DNA of 64,000 nucleotides from Quillaja saponaria (GCA_029379385.1 CM055612.1:6448001-6512000), one strand, 5' to 3'; counted from the first letter of the stretch, positions 47,967 to 59,523 are shown. The notes: generated from the sequence alone by a model not told the origin. Numbers and translations: made by a program.

Positions 47967-50351
47967 TCAGGGGGCCAAGCGCTCAACTTTCCATACTAGT
48001 TGTCCATTGATCTCATGGGGAGAATACCGTAACCTGTCAAAAAATTCTTGCATCAACAAAAATATTAACAAATAATATGAACTACATGTGAGAAATGCAA
48101 TAGTTTGTAGTGGAACTTGTATACAGGAGAAATAGACAAACAATTAACAGGTTAGGAAATAGATAAGAGGAATGAATTACTGGAGACAACAAGAAATGAG
48201 CTCGGATAATGTCGAATCACCATTAAATCCAGAACCATATTTGTTAAATGTAAGGTTATGGTTATAGTTTTAGCAAATAAATTAGAATGTATTATAACGG
48301 AGAAGCTGGAAATGCATCAACACAAATTAAATGTTTCTGCCTCCAAAACCAAACATTATCTCCAAAAATATTATCTCGCCTTGGCAGTATGTGACCTAAA
48401 TCCTAGTTCTAGAGCCCCAATAAGGTTCAAAACCAATCATTTGAGGAGAGACACTCCAGCTAGTGAGCCCAAAACCAGATTCGGTTTTTTGCAACCAAGA
48501 GTCTAATAACTTAGTCATATATAAACAACCAAAAACCGCTTTCCTTTTCCAATGCGGGAAGGTGGGACTTCATTAAATGCACATTTATTGAAGTCCATAC
48601 TTTGAACCTTTTAAATTCCATTTACTCTGGAAAATTCCCAACAACCTGCTGTATGTATTCCATACACACCAAGAACCTTCTACACTACAGCATGAAGAAA
48701 TGGATAAAAACCACCTTTCATAAACGGGGAAAGAACCACCTGTCATGCAAGCGAGATTTCTGTCCCTGCCAAAACTCAAAAAGCTTCGGTGTTAGCTTGT
48801 ATCCTCCCCAGTTTTTAGGTTTTGGGATCAAACTTCTGTATGCAAAAAAATAAAAACAGGATTATTTTCCAACACCTTAGGTTCAACATATGGGCTTTCA
48901 AAAAACTTTATACTCTTGAATATATGAGATGATGACCTAATTAATTCTTAGGCCGAGTCATATCGAAAATTTTAGATAGGCAGAGCAGAATAACTTGCCA
49001 AAGCCATCTGTTAGAAGTATGAAAACAGATATTGGATAACTTCCCATCAGAGAACTTCTCTTCCAAATCTTTATACTCTTGGTCAAGGACATGTCTTCCA
49101 GGCACTACAGTACTCTAAAGGAAGCAGGAAATTGATACCATAAGCTCTTTTCCTTTCTTATAAGTAATGAAACAAATTAAAAAGCACCTACCGGAAGAAT
49201 ACTCGAAATCCCACCACTTTGAGGAACAGAAAAGGAAAAGAAAATGAAAGGAACAGATTATACCCGGAACTCAACAAATCCAAAATCAAGAAAAGTGACA
49301 ACGAAATATCTGATGTTACACAAACATCATTTTGATATTAAGAGACTAATATACAAAATAAAGCAATGCAAACCTGCTTGCTAACTATTGCTCCAATCTG
49401 ACTTCCTCGAGGACGGCTGTGGAAGTACTGCTCAGATTCCTCATCAGAAAGTTTCTTCACAGACCCTTCTACTCTTACCTAGATCACAAAGAAATAGAAA
49501 CTATAATTTAGGATATGGCCTACATCCAGAAAGATTATTAATGAGTTATGCATGTGCCTCTGGAGAGGAGAGTCTATTTCAATTATAAAATTGAACAGAG
49601 ATGCCTCATCTTGATAAATCATAACATTTGATATAATGAACTTTCTATAAAAATCATAACATCTGATATAATGAACTCCTATTAATTGTTTTACGTTCAC
49701 CTTACCTGTCTCTCTCATTTGTCTAATTGTCTTAATTGTTGACAGGCATGAGAAGCAAAGAGACCCTTAACTATAAATGGATTTGTTAGTCTTAAGCAAA
49801 TATAAAATATTTCACTCTCTCACAGACAACTAATGTAATTTCGAAGACATAAAGTAGTCTTTTGAAATCTAGATTCAAACAAGAAATGTTTAGATTTTTC
49901 TTTATGATCTGCTGTCCATATGATAAAACCCTCCAAGTTTACATAAAAACCTACCAGCTCTGAAAAAATACGGCCACTCCAATATAATTTAAGTTTCCAG
50001 GTCGAGAATCTTTTCCTGGAATCCCCAACAACTCAACTGAATGTTGGTGGAAAACACGTCCTTTTGTTTATTAAAAAGAAAATTATAATCCAATGACTCT
50101 ATTTGACAGTAGAATGGTTTTTGTTTTTCTTTTTATAGAAAAATAAATTTTAGTAAGAAAGAAAGAAGTACAGGAAAGGACAAGCATTCTTCTTAAGCAT
50201 AAACATAAATGATAAATAAAATGCAAACTTAGACAATAATGCTCGCCAATCACGTTGCATATCTACTAAAGAAACACTCTGAAAAGCTCCTGAAGCAGAA
50301 TACCATGGGAGACAACTAGAATGGTTTTTCAATTCTTTTCTATTTTTTGCT

Positions 50352-50382
<31 letters not shown>

Positions 50383-52415
50383 GGGGGTGTGGTAGGGGTT
50401 ACCTGGAATATGCAGATCGATGCGGTACGCAGAATGGGAACCAGAAAGTAGAACGCTACATATCTCGGAATGTGGAACTGTAGGGGTAGGTTTCTTCAGA
50501 TCAATTAGTAAGAATGAAATACGTTGATCTCAAACAAAAAATGCTTTCTAGGATCGCACATGTCATAATTTCTTTTATATACACACATATATTATTATTA
50601 ATACTTTCTTAGATAATTAAACATACCAACTAAACCATTTTGATATCTCCTACACCAATTTTACATATATCTAATTTTTTTCAATGGCCCAAACAACTTT
50701 ATTTTTTTTTTTGGTCGATTTATGTTTTTTATTGCTCTTCTATTGCATTCTCTGAATTTATGATTGGAACGAGCAGAATGCTAAAAGTGTTGTTAAGAGT
50801 TATTCCAAATCGATAGCAATCCTCAATTCGGATTAAACGTACCAATTCGAAGATCGCTACCTAGGTAGCGTTCTCTGGCAACAGAGATTCCAACCCTTTC
50901 TTTTTCTTTAGAAGAGCAAGAATTGGGATATAAGACTTAAGAGTTACATACATTCATGTGAGAGAGGAATTATGAACAACGACAAAAACAAACCTTATAT
51001 GGGAAGTAAATATTCTATATGTTAACTTCAACATTTCTTTCTCTCATTTTTCTGACCTACACGTGCAAACATTCATATGCATATAATTGGAATTTCAAGC
51101 ATTAACAAGTACCTAAGTCTTATACTGATCAGACTACACATCAAAAGTTTCATAGCATTCTTACTAGAATAGTTTACTCAAAAATCTTACACCAGATTTC
51201 CTACGGAGAGTTCGAGATTGTTAACTTTGTACAGAAAGAGAACAGCAAATTCAGGAGGGGCAGATTTCGTAGCCACTTACATCATTCCCTGAAATTTGTA
51301 CTCAGTGTGGGTATATCAATTTTTAATGCTGTATCTACCATCAAAACTTGATGGCGAAACTCTTTATGTAGGAGATGTCCATGTAGTGTAATACATCAAG
51401 TGAATATACAGGTAAATATGTGAGTGGTCTACAATCTCCATTGATAGGTGGGATGAGTGTATGGTAAAAGGAGCAAGACTATTTAGAGTCTTAAGGGATT
51501 TACAGGTGTAAAAGGAAATTAAGAAAAAAGGATGTATGCTATTATCAGGTTGATAATAAATATTCTGAAGATATTATCCTACCCCCTTAATTTTACCCAT
51601 CTTGAAATTTTTTAATCAATTACAATATGTTGTGTGTAAGTAAAAGTTACAAATGATTACATATATATTGTTTTCTAGATCAAGTACAAAGGGTTGGAAT
51701 GAGGAATGAATATGATTATATGAACACAACTGTATCATCAAATCTATTTAAGAGCAATAAAATCCCAAAATGGGGCTAGATGGAAAAGTATGGGTTACCT
51801 GACGGTTTAAACCTTCCCAATAGAAAAGTAGTGATGCATGAGGATTTTCAGATAATTGCTTCGCCTTTCAACTTTCATAGTTTGTGTTCCTGGATTTAGT
51901 AATAGACGCAAGTAGACATTAAGAAACACTAGAAAGTAAAAAAATCACAGAAATATAGTTCTACCATAACGATAAAAGATAAGTAACCATACAAAACCAT
52001 CTTTATCAACACCTTTTAGCAATACCATTCATGATGAGCTACAGAAGAATGATGTAAATTGAATTAGATGGTATGGATTCCAGTGGTATCATCAGACACA
52101 GAAAAGTAAAATGACAATGACCTAGTGCCTAGTAGAGAGGTGAACTGAAAACACACAGACTATTTCTTATTCTACACTACTGTGCTGCTTCAAAATGACA
52201 AAATAATGTCCAAATCTGATACATCTTTAATTGTATAATTGATTGTACACTACACCTCAACATTTTTAAATTTAGGTTTGTCCAACAGAGTACTTCACTT
52301 ATCCAAAAGAACCTACTGGCAAAAATGTACTATCTGTGAATGGTTGGAAAAAGCGAATTTTAACCCAAAAAATCAGTAAAGAAGCTTACGGTTTTCCATC
52401 CTTTCCAGCAGTTGA
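47967..52415 (-). pseudogene. PPOX1: Pyridoxamine-phosphate oxidase half of PPOX1, interrupted by stop codons
   Basis: This continues the epimerase gene on the minus strand. Remaining exons: end of exon 7 to 52390, exon 8 52038-51988, exon 9 51889-51799, exon 10 49478-49374, exon 11 49114-49041, exon 12 48835-48740, exon 13 48033-47967. Frame is kept throughout, giving PNPOx family stretches: [66 protein letters not shown] and the terminal VWKVERLAP. Three in-frame stops interrupt it: TAG 52418-52416 where relatives have Leu (NAMA-stop-STAGKDGKP), TGA 52031-52029 where relatives have Arg (SS-stop-MVLLKG), and TGA 51870-51868 (NYES-stop-KAKQ). Several conserved residues are also altered (GVD, WNTNYES, QGQKSRL, LRYS). 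The intact enzyme makes pyridoxal phosphate using FMN. Unless splicing skips exons 7-9, no oxidase is made. Confidence 0.75.
50351..50387. repeat. T11-G26 homopolymer pair in the long intron 9 of PPOX1
   Basis: Eleven T followed by about 26 uninterrupted G on the plus strand, within the 2.3-kb intron between exons 9 and 10. On the transcribed strand the RNA would carry a C26-A11 run. The length is easily miscounted by sequencers. Confidence 0.75.
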
Positions 52416-54539
52416 CTAGGCCATGGCATTCAGTTCCCTCAAGCCAGCAGCTAATACGTCATCAAACCATTTATGGAACTGCATGCAACCAATGACTTAA
52501 TAACAGACAAAAGAAAGATGCTGTATTGACTGGAAATATTTTAAAGTATTATACAGCTTCCAATTCTGGTTATAATCCCAGATATCTATAAAGTACAAAA
52601 GAATTTTTTGGCCAAATTAAGTACGAAACTCAAAAGTAGCAAGGTATAAGGAACCAGTGATATTGATATTATTATTTACTTGAACTTATACCTGATCAAT
52701 GGGGTCTGCCTCCACATGTTCCTCAAGAAACTCAGGAGAAAGATAGTTCGCTCTCAAAGATGAAATATCAACTTGAGGAGGCTTTCCAATTCGGACACAC
52801 ATAGAAGTACCAGGATATGGTGGAAGATGAAGATTATATTTGTCTGAAATAAAAGGTGGGATGAATCTACCACCTAGAAAGTGGTGAGGACCACTAAACT
52901 TTTTTGCACACAACTTTGGAGCTGTTAAAGAAACCTGGGTAGAACATTAGTCACATTAACCAGATGGTTACTCAGTAGATAAAAAACTAACAACTTTCAG
53001 ACGAATGTCTTAGGAAAACAAAGCAACCTTTTAACAGTAATGAACATCACAAAAGGGATCCCTATTGGAAACTTACCAACATATCAGGTTTAATGCCTTC
53101 ACCACTAACATCTCCTTCTTCAACATGCCACCCAGAAGGTATATCTACAGAGACAATAACTGGGGACTTCTGGCCTCGGTCACCATAATTATGTAGACAA
53201 ACTAGCCTTCCTATCAGATTATCAAAAGGAGGCCTTGGAGCACCTGAACAATCAGAAATATCAAAGTTAGATAAAAATGATAAATGAGATATTTTCAATT
53301 AGTTATAGCTCAAATCATGTACTACAACAATTCCTTTTAGCATTTAATATATCAGATCTAACTTTTAATCTTCTCCAGAGATTGTATATAGTTTGTTTTG
53401 TTTAAAGCTCATTTAGTTAGCCTCAGAAAGAGAAGGTATTCTTTTTCATTGTGCATTATTCAGAAAACAATATGCATTAATACAGTGTTGCATTCAATAA
53501 AAGATTAGTTAAATTAAATACCATGGAAGAAGAAACCAAACATCGCATCTACTAGGATGTCAAAGTCCTTTGCCAAGTCTAAAGGTAGATCATCCACTGA
53601 TAAGAAAGGGACTGAGAGGGATTCAAGCTGCAAAATTACTAATTCATATAAGACTTTGTAGCAAACTACAAAAGCCCCACAGAATTAAGAGAAGAGGATA
53701 GAAGCTGCACAAATGAAAGGTTAAAATGTTTCAGCTAGAGAAAGTAAGAAACATCCTGTGCCTGAGTAACTAATCCTTCATAAAGAGGCCTAGGGGTACG
53801 CTTTGGGTAGCAGACAAAGGGCTTATATCCCAAATGATGTAGATGACGGGCAGCCACCAGACCATCACCACCATTGTTTCCAGGACCACAAATAGTAAGA
53901 ACACGACCATATTCACTTGGCTTGTAGACCTTAAAAAAATTCAGGGGATGGGTGTGTTAAACATAGTGCATAGTAAGAGTAGAAAGATGGGTTTAATTTC
54001 ACACAGAGATCAATTTCTTCGGACAACAATGGAATTGCAGTTATTGAAGTATAAGTAACATCATCACATTTCCACGGAACGTAAGAAAAATGTACAAACC
54101 ATGAACGGTTTCTAAAATACTCATTCCAATTTTTCTTTTTCCTCTTTCCGGTTTATAATTCATAAATTGACGTGTGTAAACTATGAACCCAAAAGCTTAT
54201 CAGGCTTGAACTAAGGAATCCATTTCCAATTTCATTTTTTGATGATAATACAAGTAACAAACTAGTAGAAAACCTGCTAATTACCTCTGCTATAGAAGTA
54301 GCAACGCTCAAACCAGCCAATTCCTACAATGAAAAAGGGACGAGATTAATATAGCCAGAACCCATTAAGCTTTACAAGGAAATGAAACTATAAAATACAT
54401 AACACATGAGAATTGAAGAAGCAAGTGTAAGCTCAATACTGACCATCAACTGATTGACACTAAACCCAAGAGGACCCATAAGGTTCTCATCTATCTCCGC
54501 TGCTTCTCGCTGCGTCAGATACGACACAGTATCCTCCAT
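52416..54539 (-). CDS. PPOX1: NAD(P)H-hydrate epimerase (N-terminal domain of the PPOX1 fusion gene)
   Basis: Minus-strand exons 54539-54444, 54323-54285, 53929-53762, 53627-53522, 53243-53077, 52934-52692 and 52478-52416 give 293 aa to the first stop. YjeF_N/NAXE features are intact: [20 protein letters not shown] at the start, [17 protein letters not shown] (about residues 59-75) for nucleotide binding, [21 protein letters not shown] and [20 protein letters not shown]. The linker to the oxidase ([17 protein letters not shown]) is present. The enzyme epimerises R-NAD(P)HX, a damaged cofactor, so that a dehydratase can repair it. In plants it is normally fused to pyridoxamine-phosphate oxidase and made with a chloroplast transit peptide. 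Here the open frame starts directly at MEDTVSYL with an in-frame TAA just upstream, so no transit peptide is encoded unless by an unseen upstream exon. The exon 3 donor is weak. Confidence 0.85.
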
Positions 54540-55704
54540 GCTTGCAACCAAGGTAACTACTTACTGTATAGACTGCCCCCTCTCAGCTCCAAATCGAATT
54601 TAGAAAACCCTGGAATACAGTCAGGTATTCTAAGTTTGTAGGTAGCTGAATTCAATTCTAACAGCGAATAAAGCTAATTGGCTGGGTTAGTTGAATTATT
54701 ATTATTATTAATTTCTTTTATAGCAACTGTCCCGGGCTTATGTTGCTTAATTTCTATGTTGATTAAAGTAAATTGTCATTGTCAAAATTAAAAAAATTTA
54801 TAAAAAAAATTCTTTTCATTCGGTTTAAAGACGCTGTTAATAAAAAATATTTTTTAAGTATATTGTTTAAAAATTATTGTACAAAAAGTTTTTAAAAAAT
54901 AGTAAGAATTAGTGTTAAAAAATTGTGAGATATAAAAAATTTTAAAAATTAAAATTACTAAAAAAATTATTTTAATAAATATTATAGTTATATTTATATA
55001 AATAAATAATTATTTAACTTTTCATTATTTTTATTTGAACTTTTTGTAAATTCAAAATATAAAACCTCTATTACCTTTTACTTTACACCTAAAATCTATT
55101 TTAAAGCAAAATAATATTTCAAATCAAATTTAGGAAAATAAGGAAAGAAGTTTGAATTTCGGCTTTGTTGGCTGCCTAGCCAAAATCATTTACTCTAATT
55201 TAAATGATTTAGATTTGAAATTTTTCCCACACTTAATGAGGCCTAGTTATAAAAAATGTGTGATTTTTTTTATTGATTTCCTACGTTTAAATATTGTTGA
55301 AGAGGCTATATAGAATAAAAGTCTCATAAATTTTTTTGTCTAGGTATAGATGACATGCATTTAAAAAAATTTAGTTGAAGTACTTGTAAATTGATTCAAA
55401 CATACCTATGTATTATCGAAAAATATGTCTAAATAATTTGAATTAAAAACAAAATTAAGAGTATATTTTTTATCTTTATAATAATAGTTTCTTAATTATT
55501 CTTCTAACTTAAGAATTAAAAGAAAAAGTTTATGAATTTATTTATATTATAAACTTAATTAAAAACTAAATTTATTTATTGTTTATTTATATTAACATAA
55601 AGTAATTTATTACTAATTTTTAATTGTTAATATGTAAGTCTATTTTGGCTGAAAATATATATATCATAAATATGATTTTATGTGTAATGCGTGTGCCAGG
55701 CTAA
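54540..55704. other. AT-rich DNA upstream of the epimerase gene
   Basis: The first 150 bases are the probable promoter and leader of the minus-strand epimerase gene. The remainder is over three-quarters A/T by eye and shows no coding frame. Confidence 0.55.
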
Positions 55705-56612
55705 TCTATATCTATATCTATATTATATAAAAACAAATTTAAATTAATAATATTTGATTTCTTATTTTATCTTTTGTACTTATTAAATTTTTAACATTGC
55801 TACACTATCTTTATGTCTATTTCAATAGAATCGTTCTCTAATTAATTATTATAATTTGATTAACTTTAAACTATAGATATATTTATAATTAAATAGTTAA
55901 AATTTGTTCTAATATTAATTATTCAGCCAGTCCACAATTTTAGAGTTTGAATGAGATTGAAAATTATAAATTTTTATAATTGCCTAATTATGTTATATAT
56001 AATAACATCAACATAACTTATATTTGGATAATATATTGACAATAATGAAATTGAATTTGAGAATTTGAACATTGGAACTCTTTATATATTCTTATGAAGC
56101 TTCATGTTATTATACTTTTAGAGCATCAAAATTGTTTAGAATTTTTCGTTGAAATTCAGGTGGCTGAATATAAACTCTTTTCATATTTAGTTATATGAAT
56201 TTTTTAAGAAAAGTTATATACTTATATTTCGAATTAATTTTTTTATTTGATTTATCTATTTGTTTATTATCATTAACACTCTTTTTGTTTTTTTGTTTTT
56301 GGTAAATTGTGATTATATCAATAGAGCATATAACACTGCTCTTAATATCGTGTGATCAAAATTATTTAGAATTTTTTATTGAAAATTCATGTGACTAAAC
56401 ATAAACTCTATTCACATTTAGTTCAATAATTTTTTTAAAATATATATGTTTCTATTACAAATTAATTTTTTTATTAAGTTTATCTAATTATTTATTGTCA
56501 TTGACACAGAGTTTTAATTTTTATTAATTAATATTTTTTATATGTATATCAATTATTTATTAACAAATATTTATATATCATAAACACAATTCATGCATGT
56601 CACGAAAACTAG
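55705..56612. mobile_element. Candidate non-autonomous Helitron
   Basis: The 5' end reads TCTATATCTATATCTATATT and is preceded by A. The 3' end reads ...CATGCATGTCACGAAAACTAG and is followed by T. Helitrons begin with TC, end with CTRR (here CTAG) after a short GC-rich hairpin, and insert between A and T. The CATGCATGTCACG before the end looks like a decayed palindromic stem of the CGTGCATCGCACG type. It has no RepHel gene, as expected for a 0.9-kb non-autonomous copy. The bases before the 5' end themselves read CTAA, so an adjacent older element is possible. Confidence 0.45.
56124..56507 (+). repeat. Diverged direct duplication inside the candidate Helitron
   Basis: A segment of about 160 bases starting ATCAAAATTGTTTAGAATTT near 56125 recurs near 56353 with many substitutions, an offset of about 228 bases. 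Both copies contain AATTAATTTTTTTATT and a TTTATTATCATT/TTTATTGTCATT end. Confidence 0.6.
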
Positions 56613-56903
56613 TTTCCATAAAAGTGTGATAAACTTTTTATTTTATTCTATTCAAATTCAAATCATCTTGATCTTAATCTCTTATAAATTTAAAGTATCT
56701 GAAATTAAGGCTTCTGTAAAAATCTGTTCTATAAATATTTATAGTACCTATAGATTATAAATTTATAATTTCTGCGTATTTGAAATAAATCTCTGAATAT
56801 TTCTATCATTTTGCTTCTGCCTCCTTTTGTCTGCCTGCTTGCGCCCGCCAATTCCCGACAGTTATTCGTATTATTGGTTCCAGGGTTTCGGTTTTCTTCT
56901 TCA

Positions 56904-58835
56904 ATGGCGGTGAATTCTCATAGAGGGGGTTATTTCTATGGCACTGCTGCTCCTTACAGGTCAAGGTATGAATTTTCTGTGCTCCATACGCTTATAGTTC
57001 TGCTTAAAAGCAAAATTACACGGAAAAGAGATGAATGCTTTTAGGTTTGATTGTTTTTCGTACGAAATCATATCAATTCATGGGAGGGTTTCCCTGGAAT
57101 TTATGTCAGTGTATTTGTTGAGGATGCAGTGAGGGTCTTAGTACGAGACAAGTTGCTAATTCTGATGAAATCCAGTTGCGTATCGAGCCGGACGTGGATG
57201 ATGAGATCACAGGTCTTCGAGGTCAAGTTAGAAAGATGAGAAATGTATGCTTTTTTTTAATTGTGAAAATTTCTATTTATCCAGTTAATCAATTAATTGT
57301 TATGTGCTTGATGCAATAGAACTATGTGGTGTAAGTATAACATCTGCTAGGTTTAATTTCTTTGTTTTATTAATATTGCAGGGTTGCAGACACAATTAGC
57401 AATTATGGGTCATTTTAGATAAACTCTTTAGAGGTCATAGTTAGCTTATAAATGCTTATTGTGTGTTCTAAGTTTACTTTCATCCATTTGATTATGTTGT
57501 CATTAGCTAACACTTTATACTAGTTGTTATGGTTTGCAAGAAATGGTATCAACATTAAGATTGTTTTCCAACTGGAAGCAATGAATTTTCTGGCAGCTTG
57601 ACTTGGTATTAATTGAACTTTATCATGCTGGAATGTTTTCGTATTTGGATCGGCTTCCTAGGAAACAATTTAGCAATATAAAAACCCAGTTCAGTGATTT
57701 TTCCCCTGTACATATGGTTGCCACGTTGTTGTTCCTTATGATTTGGAGTTTAAATTGACTTTAAATTCGTATTTGTGCTTCTTATGCTTTGGAGTTTTGC
57801 ACATTTTTGATCAGTTCAATGATTTTTCCCCTTTGCAAATGGTTGCCAAAGTGCATCTTTATCTAAATAATCTAAGCAATTTGATTGTTTAAAGCTTTTT
57901 CTTTTGTTTTTCTCGCCCACCTCCCCCTTGCCACCCTTCCTGTTCTCTTAGTAGTTCATATATTCTTGTGCAGGTTGCTGAGGAAATAGGTACAGAAGTG
58001 AAATTTCAGAAAAATTTTCTTGATCAGCTGGTACACCCTTAACTCTTTATTTTTGACTAATACACTTTCTTGTCATTAGCTGCTTGCTGCGAACTTTTCT
58101 ATAGGATGTTGAAGGCCTATCCAAGAAACAACAGTTCATTATTTTTATATTTCTTGAATTAGGAATTAAGCAAATGGCCTTAATACTTGATTTCAGTGTG
58201 GTCTTGTTAAGTGTAAACATTAACTGTTGCTGGAAAGATCTTTTATTACATTGGAATCCACATGTTGCGATGTCAGTAATAAAAAGAGAACAATATAATA
58301 CATGCAAGCTCCTGTAAGTGGAATATAAAGTGTGTAGTTAAGATTAAATCACAGTTAATAGTTATGTTAAGATAGTGTACAAAATGGCAGTTTTGGTTGT
58401 AAGAACGAATTGAATGTATGACACCTTTGTGCTATACTTTTGTTGTCGAATCTTTTCCACCTTTCTGTAAAGTCTTCTCCAATACTTTTTTTAAGAGATA
58501 AGTAAAGAGGAAAACATGTTGGGTTGTCTTTCTGTCTCTGATTTCATCTTTTTGGGTTGCATGTTGGATGTGCTTCATGATTATGAATCTGTTAATAACA
58601 CTTTCTCTTCCTTCCATTTTGACATAAAAAGGGACAACAGCATGCTAAAAATTTAATTGCATCTTCATAACAGCAAATGACAGTGATCAAAGCTCAAGCA
58701 GGGGTGAAGAACAACATGAGAAGATTGAACAAAAGCATCGTCCAGATTGGGTCAAGCCATATTGTCCAAGTGGTTGTTTTTGCCTTGCTTTGTTTCTTCG
58801 TGGTGTACATTTGGTCTAAAATGTCTAGAAAATGA
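56904..58835 (+). CDS. SFT1/Bet1-like Qc-SNARE (At1g29060/At4g14600 type)
   Basis: Four exons, 56904-56965, 57130-57244, 57974-58030 and 58674-58835, join to 396 nt (131 aa) with GT-AG introns. After a short N-terminus (TAAPYRS, then EGLSTR) the SNARE helix runs from about residue 40 to 102: DDEITGLRGQVRKMRNVAEE, with the zero-layer Gln probably Q71 (EVKFQKNFLDQL), then AGVKNNMRRLNKSI. A single C-terminal membrane anchor occupies about 108-125 (IVQVVVFALLCFFVVYIW), followed by SKMSRK, facing the lumen. This is the length and layout of tail-anchored Golgi/ER SNAREs of the SFT1/BET1 class, which form Q/R bundles for ER-Golgi or intra-Golgi fusion. The exon 2 acceptor chosen (GATGCAG) yields RSSEGLSTR; relatives have RSREGLSTR. 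Confidence 0.9.
57687..57848 (+). repeat. Direct repeat in intron 2 of the SNARE gene
   Basis: CAGTTCAGTGATTTTTCCCC...GGTTGCCA at 57687-57723 recurs at 57812-57848 with small differences, at an offset of 125 bases. Flanking ATG(A/C)TTTGGAGTTT is also repeated, suggesting an old tandem duplication of about 125 bp. Confidence 0.65.
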
Positions 58836-59296
58836 GGACGGCGAGTCAGCTATTTACCTTCCTCCTTGCTGTAAACAAAAACCTGATCTTCATGACATTC
58901 ATAGGATTAAACTGCTAATTCTATTGTAAAGCATCCCTAGCTCTTCCTTTTGGAATTTACAGTTGAAAATAAAAATATATAAGTTATTTGTTTTTGTAGT
59001 TTCATGCGTCAAAATTGAAAGATGTTTACCTGCTTGTTGAATGTCATGTTCGTTTGTACCATGTGTATTAATGTATATCTTTTCTGAATCACCACTGAAG
59101 CATCTTGTGAAACGCACAAAAACAGAACAAACTAGCAAGCACAGGTGCTTAAATTCAGCTCTGAACTCTTTCTTGGTGGCTTTTCTTGCCCAATCTGCAA
59201 AAAAATGTTTCATTATCACCAACTTGGCCGTCTATGTGGAACATGAAGCATTTTGAATCTTGTTTGGGGTATGGGCATTCCTTTTCACCATGTTGA
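58836..59296. other. 3' UTR of the SNARE gene and intergenic DNA
   Basis: Presumed 3' UTR and downstream sequence. Open frames on both strands lack motifs. I see nothing else here. Confidence 0.5.
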
Positions 59297-59523
59297 TCAC
59301 ATCACGCTCCACAGTCCGCGGTGCTTCATCACTGATAGGCCTGCCATCCAGTCACGTGCATACTGGCCCATGCCTGCTAGCTCCAACCAACCTTTAGGGA
59401 AGAATTCCATTAAGCTACTATTTTGATCCATGAAAAATATGTTCCTCAATGGAGCTTCATGAGGAGATGCGATAATGTCAGCGTCAACCATTATTTTCAA
59501 CATTGATGTCGAAGTTCCATCAT
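59297..59523 (-). pseudogene. Orphan exon of a GT61/DUF563-type glycosyltransferase
   Basis: After a splice-acceptor-like ATATTAGCAG the minus strand reads DDGTSTSMLKIMVDADIIAS, then PHEAPLRNIFFMDQNSSLME, FFPKGWLELAGMGQYARDW and MKHRGLW before a TGA. The pattern SPHGAPLTNIxFM...EFFPKGW...GQY...MKHxGxW belongs to the C-terminal part of DUF563 (GT61) glycosyltransferases. Here the conserved SPHG is SPHE. No neighbouring exon for the rest of the catalytic domain was found on either side, and the frame stops soon after. A fragment or pseudogene is the best reading. A real gene with exons I failed to see remains possible. Confidence 0.5.

Noticed and set aside
49021..49045. Apparent frameshift in PPOX1 exon 11 (GATGGGAAGTTATCC)
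   Set aside because: Placing the donor at AA|GTTATC and the next acceptor at ATACAG|AAG restores frame ([12 protein letters not shown]), so no indel is needed.
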